A stretch of DNA of 7,158 bases. Origin: Dysgonamonadaceae bacterium. Lineage in GTDB: Bacteria; Bacteroidota; Bacteroidia; Bacteroidales; Azobacteroidaceae. The position numbers were made by a program, and so were the translations under genes. Positions within the stretch are counted from its first letter, which is position 1; the number at the start of each line of letters is the position of its first letter. The DNA is taken from the NCBI GenBank assembly GCA_031276105.1, contig JAISNS010000039.1:1-7158 (forward strand). The letters are read 5' to 3'. The notes beneath the pieces were generated by a model that made no database searches, was not told the origin of the DNA, and saw only the letters and a program-made list of their open reading frames with translations. This document shows positions 1 to 6,546 of this stretch, piece by piece.

Positions 1-515
1 AACAGAAATACGTCAATATAAAACCGCTCCAGTTTCGAAAATTTACTCTTATCCATTTTTTCTATCCGGCAAATCAAGTCATAACTGATGGTTTGCGGAG
101 TTCCCTTTTTTCGCTTGATATATTCTTTGGCACATTCCAATACTTTGACATCCGTATCCGGCATGTTCAACAGTTTGTTTGAGTAAAAGAAAACCCCGTA
201 CAGCAATTTCAACTTCGGAACCAGACCTGCTTTATTCCCGTTCTTTGTGCCACGTTCCTGCGTGTAGAGTACAAAATCCTTTATAAAACTTTCCTTTATT
301 TCATTAAAGTAATAGGTAGAAAATTTTCTGTTATACACCTCTTCGGTGAACTGTTCCAAATTTCTTTTGAAATAATAGTAACTTCTTGCCTCCTTTCTCC
401 CACTGTTTGGCAATGCTTTCATAGCTTCTCTTTTAACTTCGTCCCAATCTTTGGCATTTCCGCTAACATTAGTTACTTTTGGCACGCGAGCGTAGCCGGG
501 ACGGTAAAAAATCAT
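1..515 (-). CDS. Tyrosine recombinase (phage integrase family, SAM-like domain), partial: C-terminal part lies outside the window
   Basis: The minus strand is open from the ATG at 515 to the window edge, giving 171 codons without a stop. The protein reads MIFYRPGYARVP at the start, then KDWDEVKRE (about residues 22-30), and a helical stretch with FSTYYFNEIKESFIKDF, GLVPKLKLLYGVFFYSNK, and near the edge TISYDLICRIEKMDKSKFSK. This matches the layout of Bacteroidetes site-specific integrases: the end of an arm-binding domain (a W-D pair), a SAM-like core-binding domain, then the 'I..I..MD...FSK.E' lead-in to the catalytic domain. The catalytic R-H-R-Y residues would lie beyond position 1 and cannot be checked. 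The region in front of W-D looks shorter than a full arm-binding domain. The frame stays open upstream to a TAA near 564 without another ATG, so the start is uncertain and a 5' truncation is possible. The gene is richer in A+T than the genes from 807 onward, in keeping with mobile DNA. The family is recognised by eye from motifs, not by a search. Confidence 0.65.
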   Translation of the reverse strand, partial: MIFYRPGYARVPKVTNVSGNAKDWDEVKREAMKALPNSGRKEARSYYYFKRNLEQFTEEVYNRKFSTYYFNEIKESFIKDFVLYTQERGTKNGNKAGLVPKLKLLYGVFFYSNKLLNMPDTDVKVLECAKEYIKRKKGTPQTISYDLICRIEKMDKSKFSKLERFYIDVFL

Positions 516-560
516 TTCAATTTTGACTTGGCCGGAAACCCGTGAACAGGGTTTGCTCTT

Positions 561-589
561 AAATTAATTGTGTACATGTTAATTAATTT
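561..589. repeat. AT-rich inverted repeat upstream of the integrase
   Basis: A perfect 9-bp inverted repeat, AAATTAATT (561-569) and AATTAATTT (581-589), is separated by 11 bases that contain the palindrome TGTACA (571-576). It lies 46 bases in front of the integrase ATG. A second TGTACA lies at 685-690, and TTAATTAACC occurs at 613-622 and 719-728. Such symmetry could be an operator or recombinase site, but the low-complexity AT context makes chance a fair alternative. Confidence 0.35.
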
Positions 590-620
590 GTATTAACAGC
601 TCTTGATTAGGCTTAATTAA

Positions 621-641
621 CCTACATAATTGCCTACATAA
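621..641. repeat. Short tandem direct repeat, CCTACATAA twice, in the integrase-TPR gene spacer
   Basis: CCTACATAA occurs at 621-629 and again at 633-641, a spacing of 12 bases from start to start. The position, about 105 bases upstream of the integrase start, would suit arm-type or accessory-factor sites of an integrative element. This role is inference; only the repeat itself is seen. Confidence 0.4.
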
Positions 642-756
642 GATTAGGGTTATTTGCTATTAATTGGTTGAAATCGACGAAAAATGTACAAATAAGTCAT
701 TTTCCCGTTCTACCAAGTTTAATTAACCGGCTTGATATTAAGATATTAAAAAAGAA

Positions 757-787
757 TTTGAATATACATTAAAATTATGTATCTTTG
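757..787 (+). promoter_or_regulatory. Bacteroidetes-type sigma-70 promoter for the 807-6163 gene cluster
   Basis: The -33 box TTTG lies at 757-760 and the -7 box TATCTTTG at 780-787, with exactly 19 bases between. This fits the known Bacteroidetes primary sigma factor consensus (TTTG, about 19 bases, TAnnTTTG) without a mismatch. Transcription should begin a few bases after 787, roughly 792-796, leaving a very short leader before the first gene. No comparably good match was seen between the following five genes, so this may drive the whole cluster. Confidence 0.8.
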
Positions 788-806
788 TCGTTCAAAAGTA
801 TAAATA

Positions 807-2222
807 ATGCTTAGAAGTATGAAATGTTTGGTTTTGTTTTTAATTTTCTTACCGGTCGCCGTTTATTCTCAAACACTTGATGAAGCTAAAAAACTGTATG
901 CCGAAGGAAATTACGCCAACGCTTTACCTGCCTTTGAGTCTGCCTGCAAATCGTCGCCCAAAAATGCTTCTTACAACCAGTGGTACGGCAACTGCCTGCT
1001 CGAAACCGGCAACCGGCAAGCGGCAGCCAAATATTTGAATTACGCAGCGTCCAAAGAAATCATCGAAGCCTACCGCTCGCTCGGAAAACTGCATTACCTG
1101 AATTACGACTTTGAAGCATCCGCTCAGGCCTATGAAACCTATTTACAACTCTTGGAAAAAAATAAAAAAACAACCGGAACGGAGGATATAAACCAGTTGT
1201 TAGACCGTTCTAAACGGGCGGCGCGCCTTATTTCTCACTGCGAAAACATTCAGATAATCGACAGCGTGATTGTCGATAAAAAGGATTTCCTGAAAACCTA
1301 TTTAATCAGCCGCGAAGCCGGCCGCTTAGAGTATGCCGATAATCGGACAACTTATATAAATCCTTTGAACGACAAGCGTTATTTTGCCGAAAAAAACACA
1401 AGCGGGTATTACCGGCTTTATACCGAAATCAAAATACAGGAAGCATGGAGCGAGAGAAAGCCGCTGACTTTGCCGTCCGACTCGGCAGGCAATGATAACT
1501 ATCCGTTTGTCTTGCAAGACGGGTTGACCGTCTATTATGCTTCGACCGGCAACGGCTCGATCGGCGGTTACGACTTGTTTGTCACCCGGTATAATTCCGG
1601 AAACGATACGTACTTAGCGCCTTCGCAAATGGGAATGCCGTTCAATTCGATTGCCAACGACTATTTAATGGTTATTGACGAAAACAATGCGATCGGCTAT
1701 TTTGCTACCGACCGCTTTCAGGCCGAAGGCCGCGTGGTCGTTTATACCTTTATTCCCAACGAAGCAATTACGCCCATCGAATCGGACGACAAAGCCGAAC
1801 AAATCAGCCGGGCGAAAATAACCGCTATCCGCGATACGTGGAAAAAAGACATGAATTATTCCGCTTACATCCACAACGTCCGGACGAATATCAAGAACGA
1901 ACAGACGAAAGTAAAGCGCGATTTCTTCTTTGTCGTCAACGACAACATTATTTATTACACCTTGAATGATTTCAAGAATACAGCCGCTAAACAAGCTTTC
2001 CTGAAAGCGCAAAACTTGGAACAAGAGGCGAAAAAAGCGGAAACCGACTTGGAAAACCTGCGCCGCAATTATCTGACGGGAAATGCACAGTCACGGAAAT
2101 CCCTGCAGGAAACCATCCTTCGTCGCGAGCAGCAGTTGCCCGAACAATGGGTAGCCTGCAACGAAGCGATGACGAACGCCCGCAATTTGGAAATAAGATA
2201 CTTGCGGCAACAACAACAATAA
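807..2222 (+). CDS. Exported TPR and PD40 (WD40-like) repeat protein
   Basis: 471 residues from the ATG at 807. A second in-frame ATG at 819 gives MKCLVLFLIFLPVAVYSQ, a compact Sec signal peptide, and allows a less extreme leader after the promoter, so the true start may be 819. There is no lipobox cysteine. Residues 23-56, 57-86 and 87-120 form about three TPR-like helical pairs (for example YAEGNYANALPAFESA and YLNYDFEASAQAYETYL). Residues about 187-315 hold PD40-type beta-propeller blades: a degenerate one at NDKRYFAEKNTSGYYRLYT, a clear one with YPFVLQDG..VYYASTGNGSIGGYDLFVT, and a third with GYFATDR. Residues 395-471 are charged and helical, probably a coiled coil. TPR plus PD40 also occurs in Bacteroidetes envelope proteins that add a C-terminal OmpA domain, including type IX secretion PorE-like proteins. 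No OmpA domain is present here. It is probably periplasmic or envelope-associated and its function is unknown. It is followed 21 bases later by the NfeD gene. Confidence 0.85.
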   Translation: MLRSMKCLVLFLIFLPVAVYSQTLDEAKKLYAEGNYANALPAFESACKSSPKNASYNQWYGNCLLETGNRQAAAKYLNYAASKEIIEAYRSLGKLHYLNYDFEASAQAYETYLQLLEKNKKTTGTEDINQLLDRSKRAARLISHCENIQIIDSVIVDKKDFLKTYLISREAGRLEYADNRTTYINPLNDKRYFAEKNTSGYYRLYTEIKIQEAWSERKPLTLPSDSAGNDNYPFVLQDGLTVYYASTGNGSIGGYDLFVTRYNSGNDTYLAPSQMGMPFNSIANDYLMVIDENNAIGYFATDRFQAEGRVVVYTFIPNEAITPIESDDKAEQISRAKITAIRDTWKKDMNYSAYIHNVRTNIKNEQTKVKRDFFFVVNDNIIYYTLNDFKNTAAKQAFLKAQNLEQEAKKAETDLENLRRNYLTGNAQSRKSLQETILRREQQLPEQWVACNEAMTNARNLEIRYLRQQQQ

Positions 2223-2243
2223 AATCATAACACCCCAAAAAAT

Positions 2244-2711
2244 ATGGATATAGCAATTGTCATCATTCTTTGTTTATTAGGAATTGTTCTAATACTGCTC
2301 GAAATTTTCCTCATTCCCGGAATTACCTTTGCCGCCATTGCCGGCGGCCTCTTTTACATCGGCTCTATCTGGTATGCTTACAGCCATTTAGGTACATCGG
2401 GAGGAACGATTACACTCATCGCGTCTATCGTCGTTTTCGGAATAGCCTTTGTTTGGCTCATCAAATCGAAAGCGCTGGAAACGATTGCGTTGAAAACCGA
2501 TATTCAATCGACCGTAGCCTCCGGCGACTCGTTGCAAGTCAAAGAAGGCGACGAAGGAGTCAGCCTCTCGCGCCTCAATCCGATGGGGAAAGTCCGCGTA
2601 AACGGCGTGACAATGGAAGCCAAGTCGCTGGGCGAATTTATCGACGAAGAAACGGCCGTCGTGGTTGTCAAAGTGCACGCAACACAGCTGACGGTGAAAA
2701 CAAAAGCATAA
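2244..2711 (+). CDS. NfeD family membrane protein (short form)
   Basis: 155 residues. Three hydrophobic segments lie at about 4-22, 27-47 and 54-73. A soluble C-terminal OB-fold spans about 98-152, with the family pattern GDEGVSLSRLNPMGKVRVNG, then AKSLGEFI and a final V.V..V....L.V strand. The N-terminal serine protease domain of long NfeD proteins is absent, so this is the truncated type usually encoded beside a flotillin or stomatin-like gene. FloA follows after 37 bases, which supports that pairing. Known family members are thought to act with their SPFH partner in membrane organisation; the molecular role is not settled. The start has an A-rich leader (CCCCAAAAAAT) and no Shine-Dalgarno site, normal for this phylum. 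The overlapping +1 frame is open for over 150 codons but reads as an arginine-rich shadow. Confidence 0.9.
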   Translation: MDIAIVIILCLLGIVLILLEIFLIPGITFAAIAGGLFYIGSIWYAYSHLGTSGGTITLIASIVVFGIAFVWLIKSKALETIALKTDIQSTVASGDSLQVKEGDEGVSLSRLNPMGKVRVNGVTMEAKSLGEFIDEETAVVVVKVHATQLTVKTKA

Positions 2712-2748
2712 ACATCAATTTTTCATCACTAAATAAAAACTAAATTTT

Positions 2749-3750
2749 ATGGAACCAAGTGTATTTATCTGGATTGTACTCGTTGTTGCAGCAATCATTT
2801 TGCTGTCTATTTTCTTCTACTACGTGCCGTTCGTTTTATGGATTACGGCCAAAGCGTCGGGCGTCAACATTTCGTTGCTTCAACTCTTTTTGATGCGTTT
2901 GCGGAAAGTTCCGCCCCCCATCATCGTCAACGCCATGATTGAAGCGCACAAAGCCGGGCTGAAAAACATCACCCGCGACCAGTTGGAAGCGCATTACTTG
3001 GCCGGCGGTCACGTTGAGCGGGTCGTTCACGCCTTAGTCTCGGCCGAGAAAGCCCACATTGATTTGTCGTTCCAAATGGCAACGGCGATTGATTTGGCCG
3101 GGCGCGACGTGTTTCAAGCCGTTCAAATGTCGGTCAATCCGAAAGTCATCGACACCCCTCCCATTGCGGCGGTTGCCAAGAACGGCATCCAATTGCTGGT
3201 CAAAGCCCGCATCACGGTTCGCGCCAATATCAAGCAATTAGTGGGCGGCGCGGGCGAAGAAACGGTTATCGCCCGGGTAGGCGAAGGCATTATCGCCTCG
3301 ATCGGCGCCGCCGAAACACACAAAGAAGTGCTGGAAAACCCCGACAGCATTTCCAAAGTCGTCTTGAAAAAAGGCTTAGACGCCGGAACCGCTTTTGAAA
3401 TCCTCTCGATCGACATCGCCGACATCGACATCGGTAAAAACATCGGCGCCGAATTGCAAATGGATCAGGCGCAGGCCGATAAAAACATCGCACAGGCCAA
3501 AGCCGAAGAACGGCGCGCCATGGCCGTCGCTTCCGAACAGGAAATGAAAGCCAAAGCGCAAGAAGCCCGCGCCATGGTGATCGAAGCCGAAGCCGAAGTC
3601 CCCAAAGCAATGGCCGAAGCCTTCCGTAACGGCAACCTGGGCATCATGGATTATTATAAAATGAAGAATATCCAAGCCGACACCGAAATGCGGGAAAGCA
3701 TTGCAAAGCCGGTGGCGAAAACTTCCGACAAAATTGGGAGTGACAAGTGA
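2749..3750 (+). CDS. floA: Flotillin-like protein FloA (SPFH/band 7 family)
   Basis: 333 residues, about the usual FloA length. An N-terminal membrane segment lies at about 5-31. [19 protein letters not shown] (about 53-71) and [20 protein letters not shown] (77-96) are characteristic of this family. The SPFH/band 7 core covers about 110-230, including [19 protein letters not shown] and the [11 protein letters not shown] stretch. Residues 237-290 are an alanine/glutamate/lysine-rich coiled coil ([20 protein letters not shown]), the flotillin oligomerisation part. The family forms assemblies at membrane microdomains on the cytoplasmic face. The gene follows NfeD directly, the classic pairing. 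Oddity: the last codons (IGSDK) and the TGA stop are supplied by the first units of the heptamer hairpin element, so the natural C-terminus may have been altered by that element. Confidence 0.95.
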   Translation: MEPSVFIWIVLVVAAIILLSIFFYYVPFVLWITAKASGVNISLLQLFLMRLRKVPPPIIVNAMIEAHKAGLKNITRDQLEAHYLAGGHVERVVHALVSAEKAHIDLSFQMATAIDLAGRDVFQAVQMSVNPKVIDTPPIAAVAKNGIQLLVKARITVRANIKQLVGGAGEETVIARVGEGIIASIGAAETHKEVLENPDSISKVVLKKGLDAGTAFEILSIDIADIDIGKNIGAELQMDQAQADKNIAQAKAEERRAMAVASEQEMKAKAQEARAMVIEAEAEVPKAMAEAFRNGNLGIMDYYKMKNIQADTEMRESIAKPVAKTSDKIGSDK

Positions 3751-3870
3751 CGAGTTGGGAGTGACAAGTGACAAGTGCGCGAAGCGTGCTAAATAAACAC
3801 CGCTTCGCGCACTCGGCACTCGTCACTACCAACTTGTCACTCGTCACTTGTCACTTGTCACTTGTCACTC
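3734..3870. repeat. Long imperfect palindrome made of 7-base repeat units (floA-udp junction)
   Basis: The left arm reads in a 7-base period from 3734: TTGGGAG, TGACAAG, TGACGAG, TTGGGAG, TGACAAG, TGACAAG, TGCGCGA. The right arm keeps a 7-base period from 3812 to 3870: CTCGGCA, CTCGTCA, CTACCAA, CTTGTCA, CTCGTCA, then CTTGTCA three times and CTC. The arms are complementary. The core is a perfect 13-bp stem, 3774-3786 with 3801-3813 (GCGCGAAGCG and CGCTTCGCGC), around an AT-rich loop at 3787-3800. Pairing continues outward with only a few mismatches, several of which would be G-U pairs in RNA, to about 3738 with 3848. Three more units sit unpaired on the right. No T-run follows, so it is not a standard terminator. 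It could attenuate or stabilise the mRNA between floA and udp, or form a cruciform in DNA. It resembles heptamer STRR or REP-like elements, but I cannot name a family. Confidence 0.9.
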
Positions 3871-3879
3871 ATAAAAAAA

Positions 3880-4740
3880 ATGATTGCTGCCGATCAGCTG
3901 CCGATCAATGAAGATGGAAGTGTTTTCCATCTTCATTTGCGTTCCGACCAATTGTCGGACAAGATTGTTTTGATGGGCGACCCCGACCGGGTGCCGCTCG
4001 TGGCTTCGCATTTCGACTCCATTGAATTGGATCAACAACACCGCGAGTTCCGAACCATTACCGGAAGCTATCGCGGGAAACGCATCACGGCGCTGTCGCA
4101 CGGAATCGGGTGCGACAACTTAGACATTGTCCTAACCGAATTGGACGCCTTAGCCAACGTCGATTTGGAGACGCGACAGGTGAAACCCGACTTCCACCCA
4201 CTGACTTTGGTGCGGATGGGCACTTCCGGCGGCTTGCAACCGTTCTGTCCCATCGGTTCGTATGTCGCCTCCGAAATCTCGATGGGGATGGACGGACTCC
4301 TGTTTTTTTATCAAGGAAGCGAAGCCGTCAACGACGCGGCGCTAGCCGAAAAATTTGTCGCACACACCCATTGGAACAGGCAGTTAGCACGTCCCTACTT
4401 TGTTCGTGCCGACGAAACGCTTCTGAACCAAATCGGCCACGACATGGTGCGGGGGATTACCATTTCCGCCAGCGGTTTTTACGGCCCTCAAGGCCGCCAC
4501 GTCCGCCTGGCGTTGAGCAATCCCGAACAAAACGCCCGCTTGGAATCGTTTGAACACGAAGGAAAACGGGTGACCAATTACGAAATGGAAAGCGCCGCCC
4601 TGTCCGGGCTGGCCCGTTTGATGGGACATCGCGCGCTGACCGTGTGCCTAATCATCGCCGGCCGCTATTCCGGCGAAATGAACACCGGCTACCAATCGTC
4701 GTTTCCCGACTTGATTAATAAAGTATTAAACAGAATATAA
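3880..4740 (+). CDS. udp: Nucleoside phosphorylase, uridine-phosphorylase-like (PNP/UDP family 1)
   Basis: 286 residues from the ATG at 3880. A TTG at 3862 is also in frame, but it lies inside the heptamer repeat. The ATG product begins MIAADQLPINEDGSVFHLH, which suits the family N-terminus. Visible active-site elements are GDPDR (33-37, phosphate loop), RMGTSGG (112-118, phosphate and ribose contacts), FYGPQGR (200-206) and NYEMES (233-238, ribose-binding Glu-Met-Glu). The Gln204/Arg206 pair corresponds to the Q-x-R that reads the uracil ring in Escherichia coli Udp, so pyrimidine nucleosides, chiefly uridine, are the likely substrates. The reaction splits the nucleoside with phosphate into base and (deoxy)ribose 1-phosphate in the cytoplasm, for salvage. 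The length is somewhat greater than E. coli Udp (about 253), as seen in Bacteroidetes forms. Exact substrate range cannot be fixed from sequence. mnmE begins 25 bases after its stop. Confidence 0.88.
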   Translation: MIAADQLPINEDGSVFHLHLRSDQLSDKIVLMGDPDRVPLVASHFDSIELDQQHREFRTITGSYRGKRITALSHGIGCDNLDIVLTELDALANVDLETRQVKPDFHPLTLVRMGTSGGLQPFCPIGSYVASEISMGMDGLLFFYQGSEAVNDAALAEKFVAHTHWNRQLARPYFVRADETLLNQIGHDMVRGITISASGFYGPQGRHVRLALSNPEQNARLESFEHEGKRVTNYEMESAALSGLARLMGHRALTVCLIIAGRYSGEMNTGYQSSFPDLINKVLNRI

Positions 4741-4765
4741 ATCACCGCTTAAATTTACATGCACG

Positions 4766-6163
4766 ATGACTAATCATTCCACTATCTGCGCCTTATCGAC
4801 CGCTCCCGGAACGGGAGGCGTCGCCGTAATCCGTATTTCCGGCCCCGAAGCAATCGCCCTTGCCGACCAAGTGTTTACCCCCCATACGGAAGGAAAAACC
4901 CTTGTCGCCCAACTTCCCTATACCTTGAACCACGGGGAAATAAGCATCGGCGGCAAGGCCTTGGACGACGTATTGGTCGCCGTTTTCCACCAGCCCCACT
5001 CCTATACCGGCGAAGATACGGTTGAAATAACCTGCCACGGGTCGATTTATATCCAACAGGAAATACTGAAACAATTGTTAGACAAGGGCTGCACCTTAGC
5101 CCGCGCCGGCGAATTTACCCAACGGGCCTTCCTCAACGGGAAAATGGATTTGTCGCAAGCCGAAGCCGTTGCCGACCTGATTGCCGCCACCTCTTCTTCG
5201 GCACACCGGCTGGCAATGAACCAGATGCGCGGCGGATTCAGCGCCGAACTGCAGCGCCTCCGCGCACAACTGCTGGACTTTGTTTCGCTGATCGAACTCG
5301 AATTGGACTTCGGCGAAGAAGACGTCGAATTTGCCAACCGCGCAAAACTCGTCCAATCGGCCGGCGACATCCAGGCGGTGATTACGCAATTAGTCCGGTC
5401 GTTCAGCCTCGGCAACGCCATCAAAAACGGAATTCCGGTCGTTATCGTCGGCGAAACAAATGCAGGCAAATCGACCTTGCTCAATCATTTGCTGAACGAA
5501 GAAAAAGCCATCGTCTCCGACGTGCACGGAACGACGCGCGACACAATCGAAGACGTCATCAACATCGACGGCATCGCTTTCCGCTTCATCGACACGGCCG
5601 GCATCCGCAACACCGGCGACGAAATAGAATCGCTGGGAATCAAACGCACCTTCCAAAAAATCGACCAGGCTTCGATCGTCATCTGGATGATCGACACCAC
5701 CCATTTCAACAAGGAAATCGAGTACATCGCCGACAAAATCATCCCCCGAACCAAGCACAAACAACTGATCATCGTTTTCAACAAAATCGACAAAATAAGC
5801 CCGGAAGAACAATTGATTTTGGAAGAAGAATTTTTGCCCCATGTCCCCGCCGAGCGCATTTATCTATCGGCCAAGTACAAACAGAACACCGAAAACTTGG
5901 AACGCGCCCTGCTGCAAGCCGCCCGCTTGCCGGACAAACACGAAAACGAAGTCGTGATAAGCAACCTGCGCCATTACGAAGCCCTGCGTCACGCACTCGA
6001 AGCCATCGGGCGAGTCGCAGCCGGCTTGCAAAACAAACTCTCCGGCGACCTCCTCGCGCAAGACATCCGCGAGTGTATGCACTATCTGGGCGAAATCACC
6101 GGCGAAATCACGACCGACGAGGTGCTGGGGAATATATTCAAGAACTTTTGTATCGGGAAATAA
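4766..6163 (+). CDS. mnmE: tRNA uridine-5-carboxymethylaminomethyl modification GTPase MnmE (TrmE)
   Basis: 465 residues, full family length. The N-terminal folate-binding domain covers about 1-120 (TICALSTAPGTGGVAVIRISG, and the HSYTGEDTVEITCHG and GEFTQRAFLNGKMDLSQAEAV blocks). A helical domain is split around the inserted GTPase domain. G motifs are GETNAGKS (229-236, G1, with Thr where E. coli has Pro), TTRDT (256-260, G2), DTAG (276-279, G3), NKID (339-342, G4) and SAK (368-370, G5). The C-terminus is FCIGK, with the Cys462 of the conserved C-[IV]-G-K tail. With MnmG it installs the cmnm5 group on wobble U34 of certain tRNAs, in the cytoplasm, using GTP, glycine and methylene-tetrahydrofolate. 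All key residues are present, so it should be active. It is the last gene before the terminator. A five-codon ATG-to-TAA mini-ORF (4759-4773) overlaps the start in another frame. Confidence 0.98.
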   Translation: MTNHSTICALSTAPGTGGVAVIRISGPEAIALADQVFTPHTEGKTLVAQLPYTLNHGEISIGGKALDDVLVAVFHQPHSYTGEDTVEITCHGSIYIQQEILKQLLDKGCTLARAGEFTQRAFLNGKMDLSQAEAVADLIAATSSSAHRLAMNQMRGGFSAELQRLRAQLLDFVSLIELELDFGEEDVEFANRAKLVQSAGDIQAVITQLVRSFSLGNAIKNGIPVVIVGETNAGKSTLLNHLLNEEKAIVSDVHGTTRDTIEDVINIDGIAFRFIDTAGIRNTGDEIESLGIKRTFQKIDQASIVIWMIDTTHFNKEIEYIADKIIPRTKHKQLIIVFNKIDKISPEEQLILEEEFLPHVPAERIYLSAKYKQNTENLERALLQAARLPDKHENEVVISNLRHYEALRHALEAIGRVAAGLQNKLSGDLLAQDIRECMHYLGEITGEITTDEVLGNIFKNFCIGK

Positions 6164-6197
6164 CTGCCTATAAACAAACCCATAAAAACATATCAAT

Positions 6198-6235
6198 AAC
6201 CGTTGTAATACACGTCATTACAGCGGTTTTTCTTT
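6198..6235 (+). terminator. Rho-independent terminator after mnmE
   Basis: A 12-bp stem, AACCGTTGTAAT (6198-6209) with ATTACAGCGGTT (6217-6228), has one G-U pair and a 7-base loop (ACACGTC). It runs straight into a T-rich tail, TTTTTCTTT (6227-6235). It lies 35 bases after the mnmE stop and is the natural end of the five-gene unit. On the minus strand no good T-run follows, so it does not look bidirectional. Confidence 0.88.
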
Positions 6236-6546
6236 GCCCTTAACCCACATTGCAGGGGTTTGATTAGATTTCAATAAAAAATGTTAATCAAAGTTTAAAC
6301 TATGCTAATAATATTGATACTTCTGTGATTAATGTACCTTATTTTTGCCGCAGTTTTGTAAATGACTGTAAATCAATTGCAGTTACATTTTGCATCGAGC
6401 CGGACAACGCTATTATTCCAAATGGCATATCGACAAAATTAAATATTATCCCTTCAATTTTATTTCCGGCATCCGGTCTTTAAATTCTTCGTCTATTTTG
6501 TGACTTCCTTATTTTCAGAACTTGCGAACTCGCAAAACTGCGCGCC
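6236..6546. other. AT-rich gene-free spacer between convergent mnmE and EEP genes
   Basis: No convincing gene was found on either strand. A 26-codon plus-strand ORF (6362-6442) and a 36-codon-plus open frame beside it have no recognisable sequence. Two small structures are present. One is an 8-bp inverted repeat, TTTGATTA (6259-6266) and TAATCAAA (6285-6292). The other is TATTTTTG (6340-6347), which fits the Bacteroidetes -7 box TAnnTTTG, though the nearest upstream TTG (6314-6316) is spaced 23 bases, longer than usual. No clear terminator for the minus-strand gene ending at 6547 is seen; a 5-bp stem at 6522-6535 lacks a T tail. Confidence 0.5.

Noticed and set aside
2270..2743. Plus-strand open frame of 157 codons overlapping the NfeD gene
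   Set aside because: Arginine-rich, low-complexity product with no family features. It lies in the +1 frame of a clear NfeD gene with three membrane segments and an OB-fold.
3376..3819. Minus-strand open frames over floA and the hairpin element
   Set aside because: Phe/Gly/His-rich products typical of the antisense of an Ala/Glu/Lys-rich coiled coil. The repeat portion simply extends the open frame.
3833..3870. Possible CRISPR-like array
   Set aside because: The units are 7 bases, contiguous, without spacers, and part of a palindrome. No cas gene is present.
3862..3879. TTG start for the nucleoside phosphorylase
   Set aside because: It lies in the tandem repeat and adds six residues (LSLIKK) derived largely from it. 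The ATG at 3880 fits the family N-terminus better.
5390..5842. Minus-strand open frame of 150 codons inside mnmE
   Set aside because: Antisense shadow of the conserved GTPase domain; Asp/Val/Phe-rich with no domain.
6140..6163. The mnmE 3' end as an occupied integration site, as for SGI1-type islands in trmE
   Set aside because: No integrase follows mnmE, no second copy of the gene end is present in the window, and the terminator lies directly behind it.
6522..6535. Small hairpin TTGCG-AACT-CGCAA as a terminator of the EEP gene
   Set aside because: Only a 5-bp stem, with no T-run after it on the minus strand.
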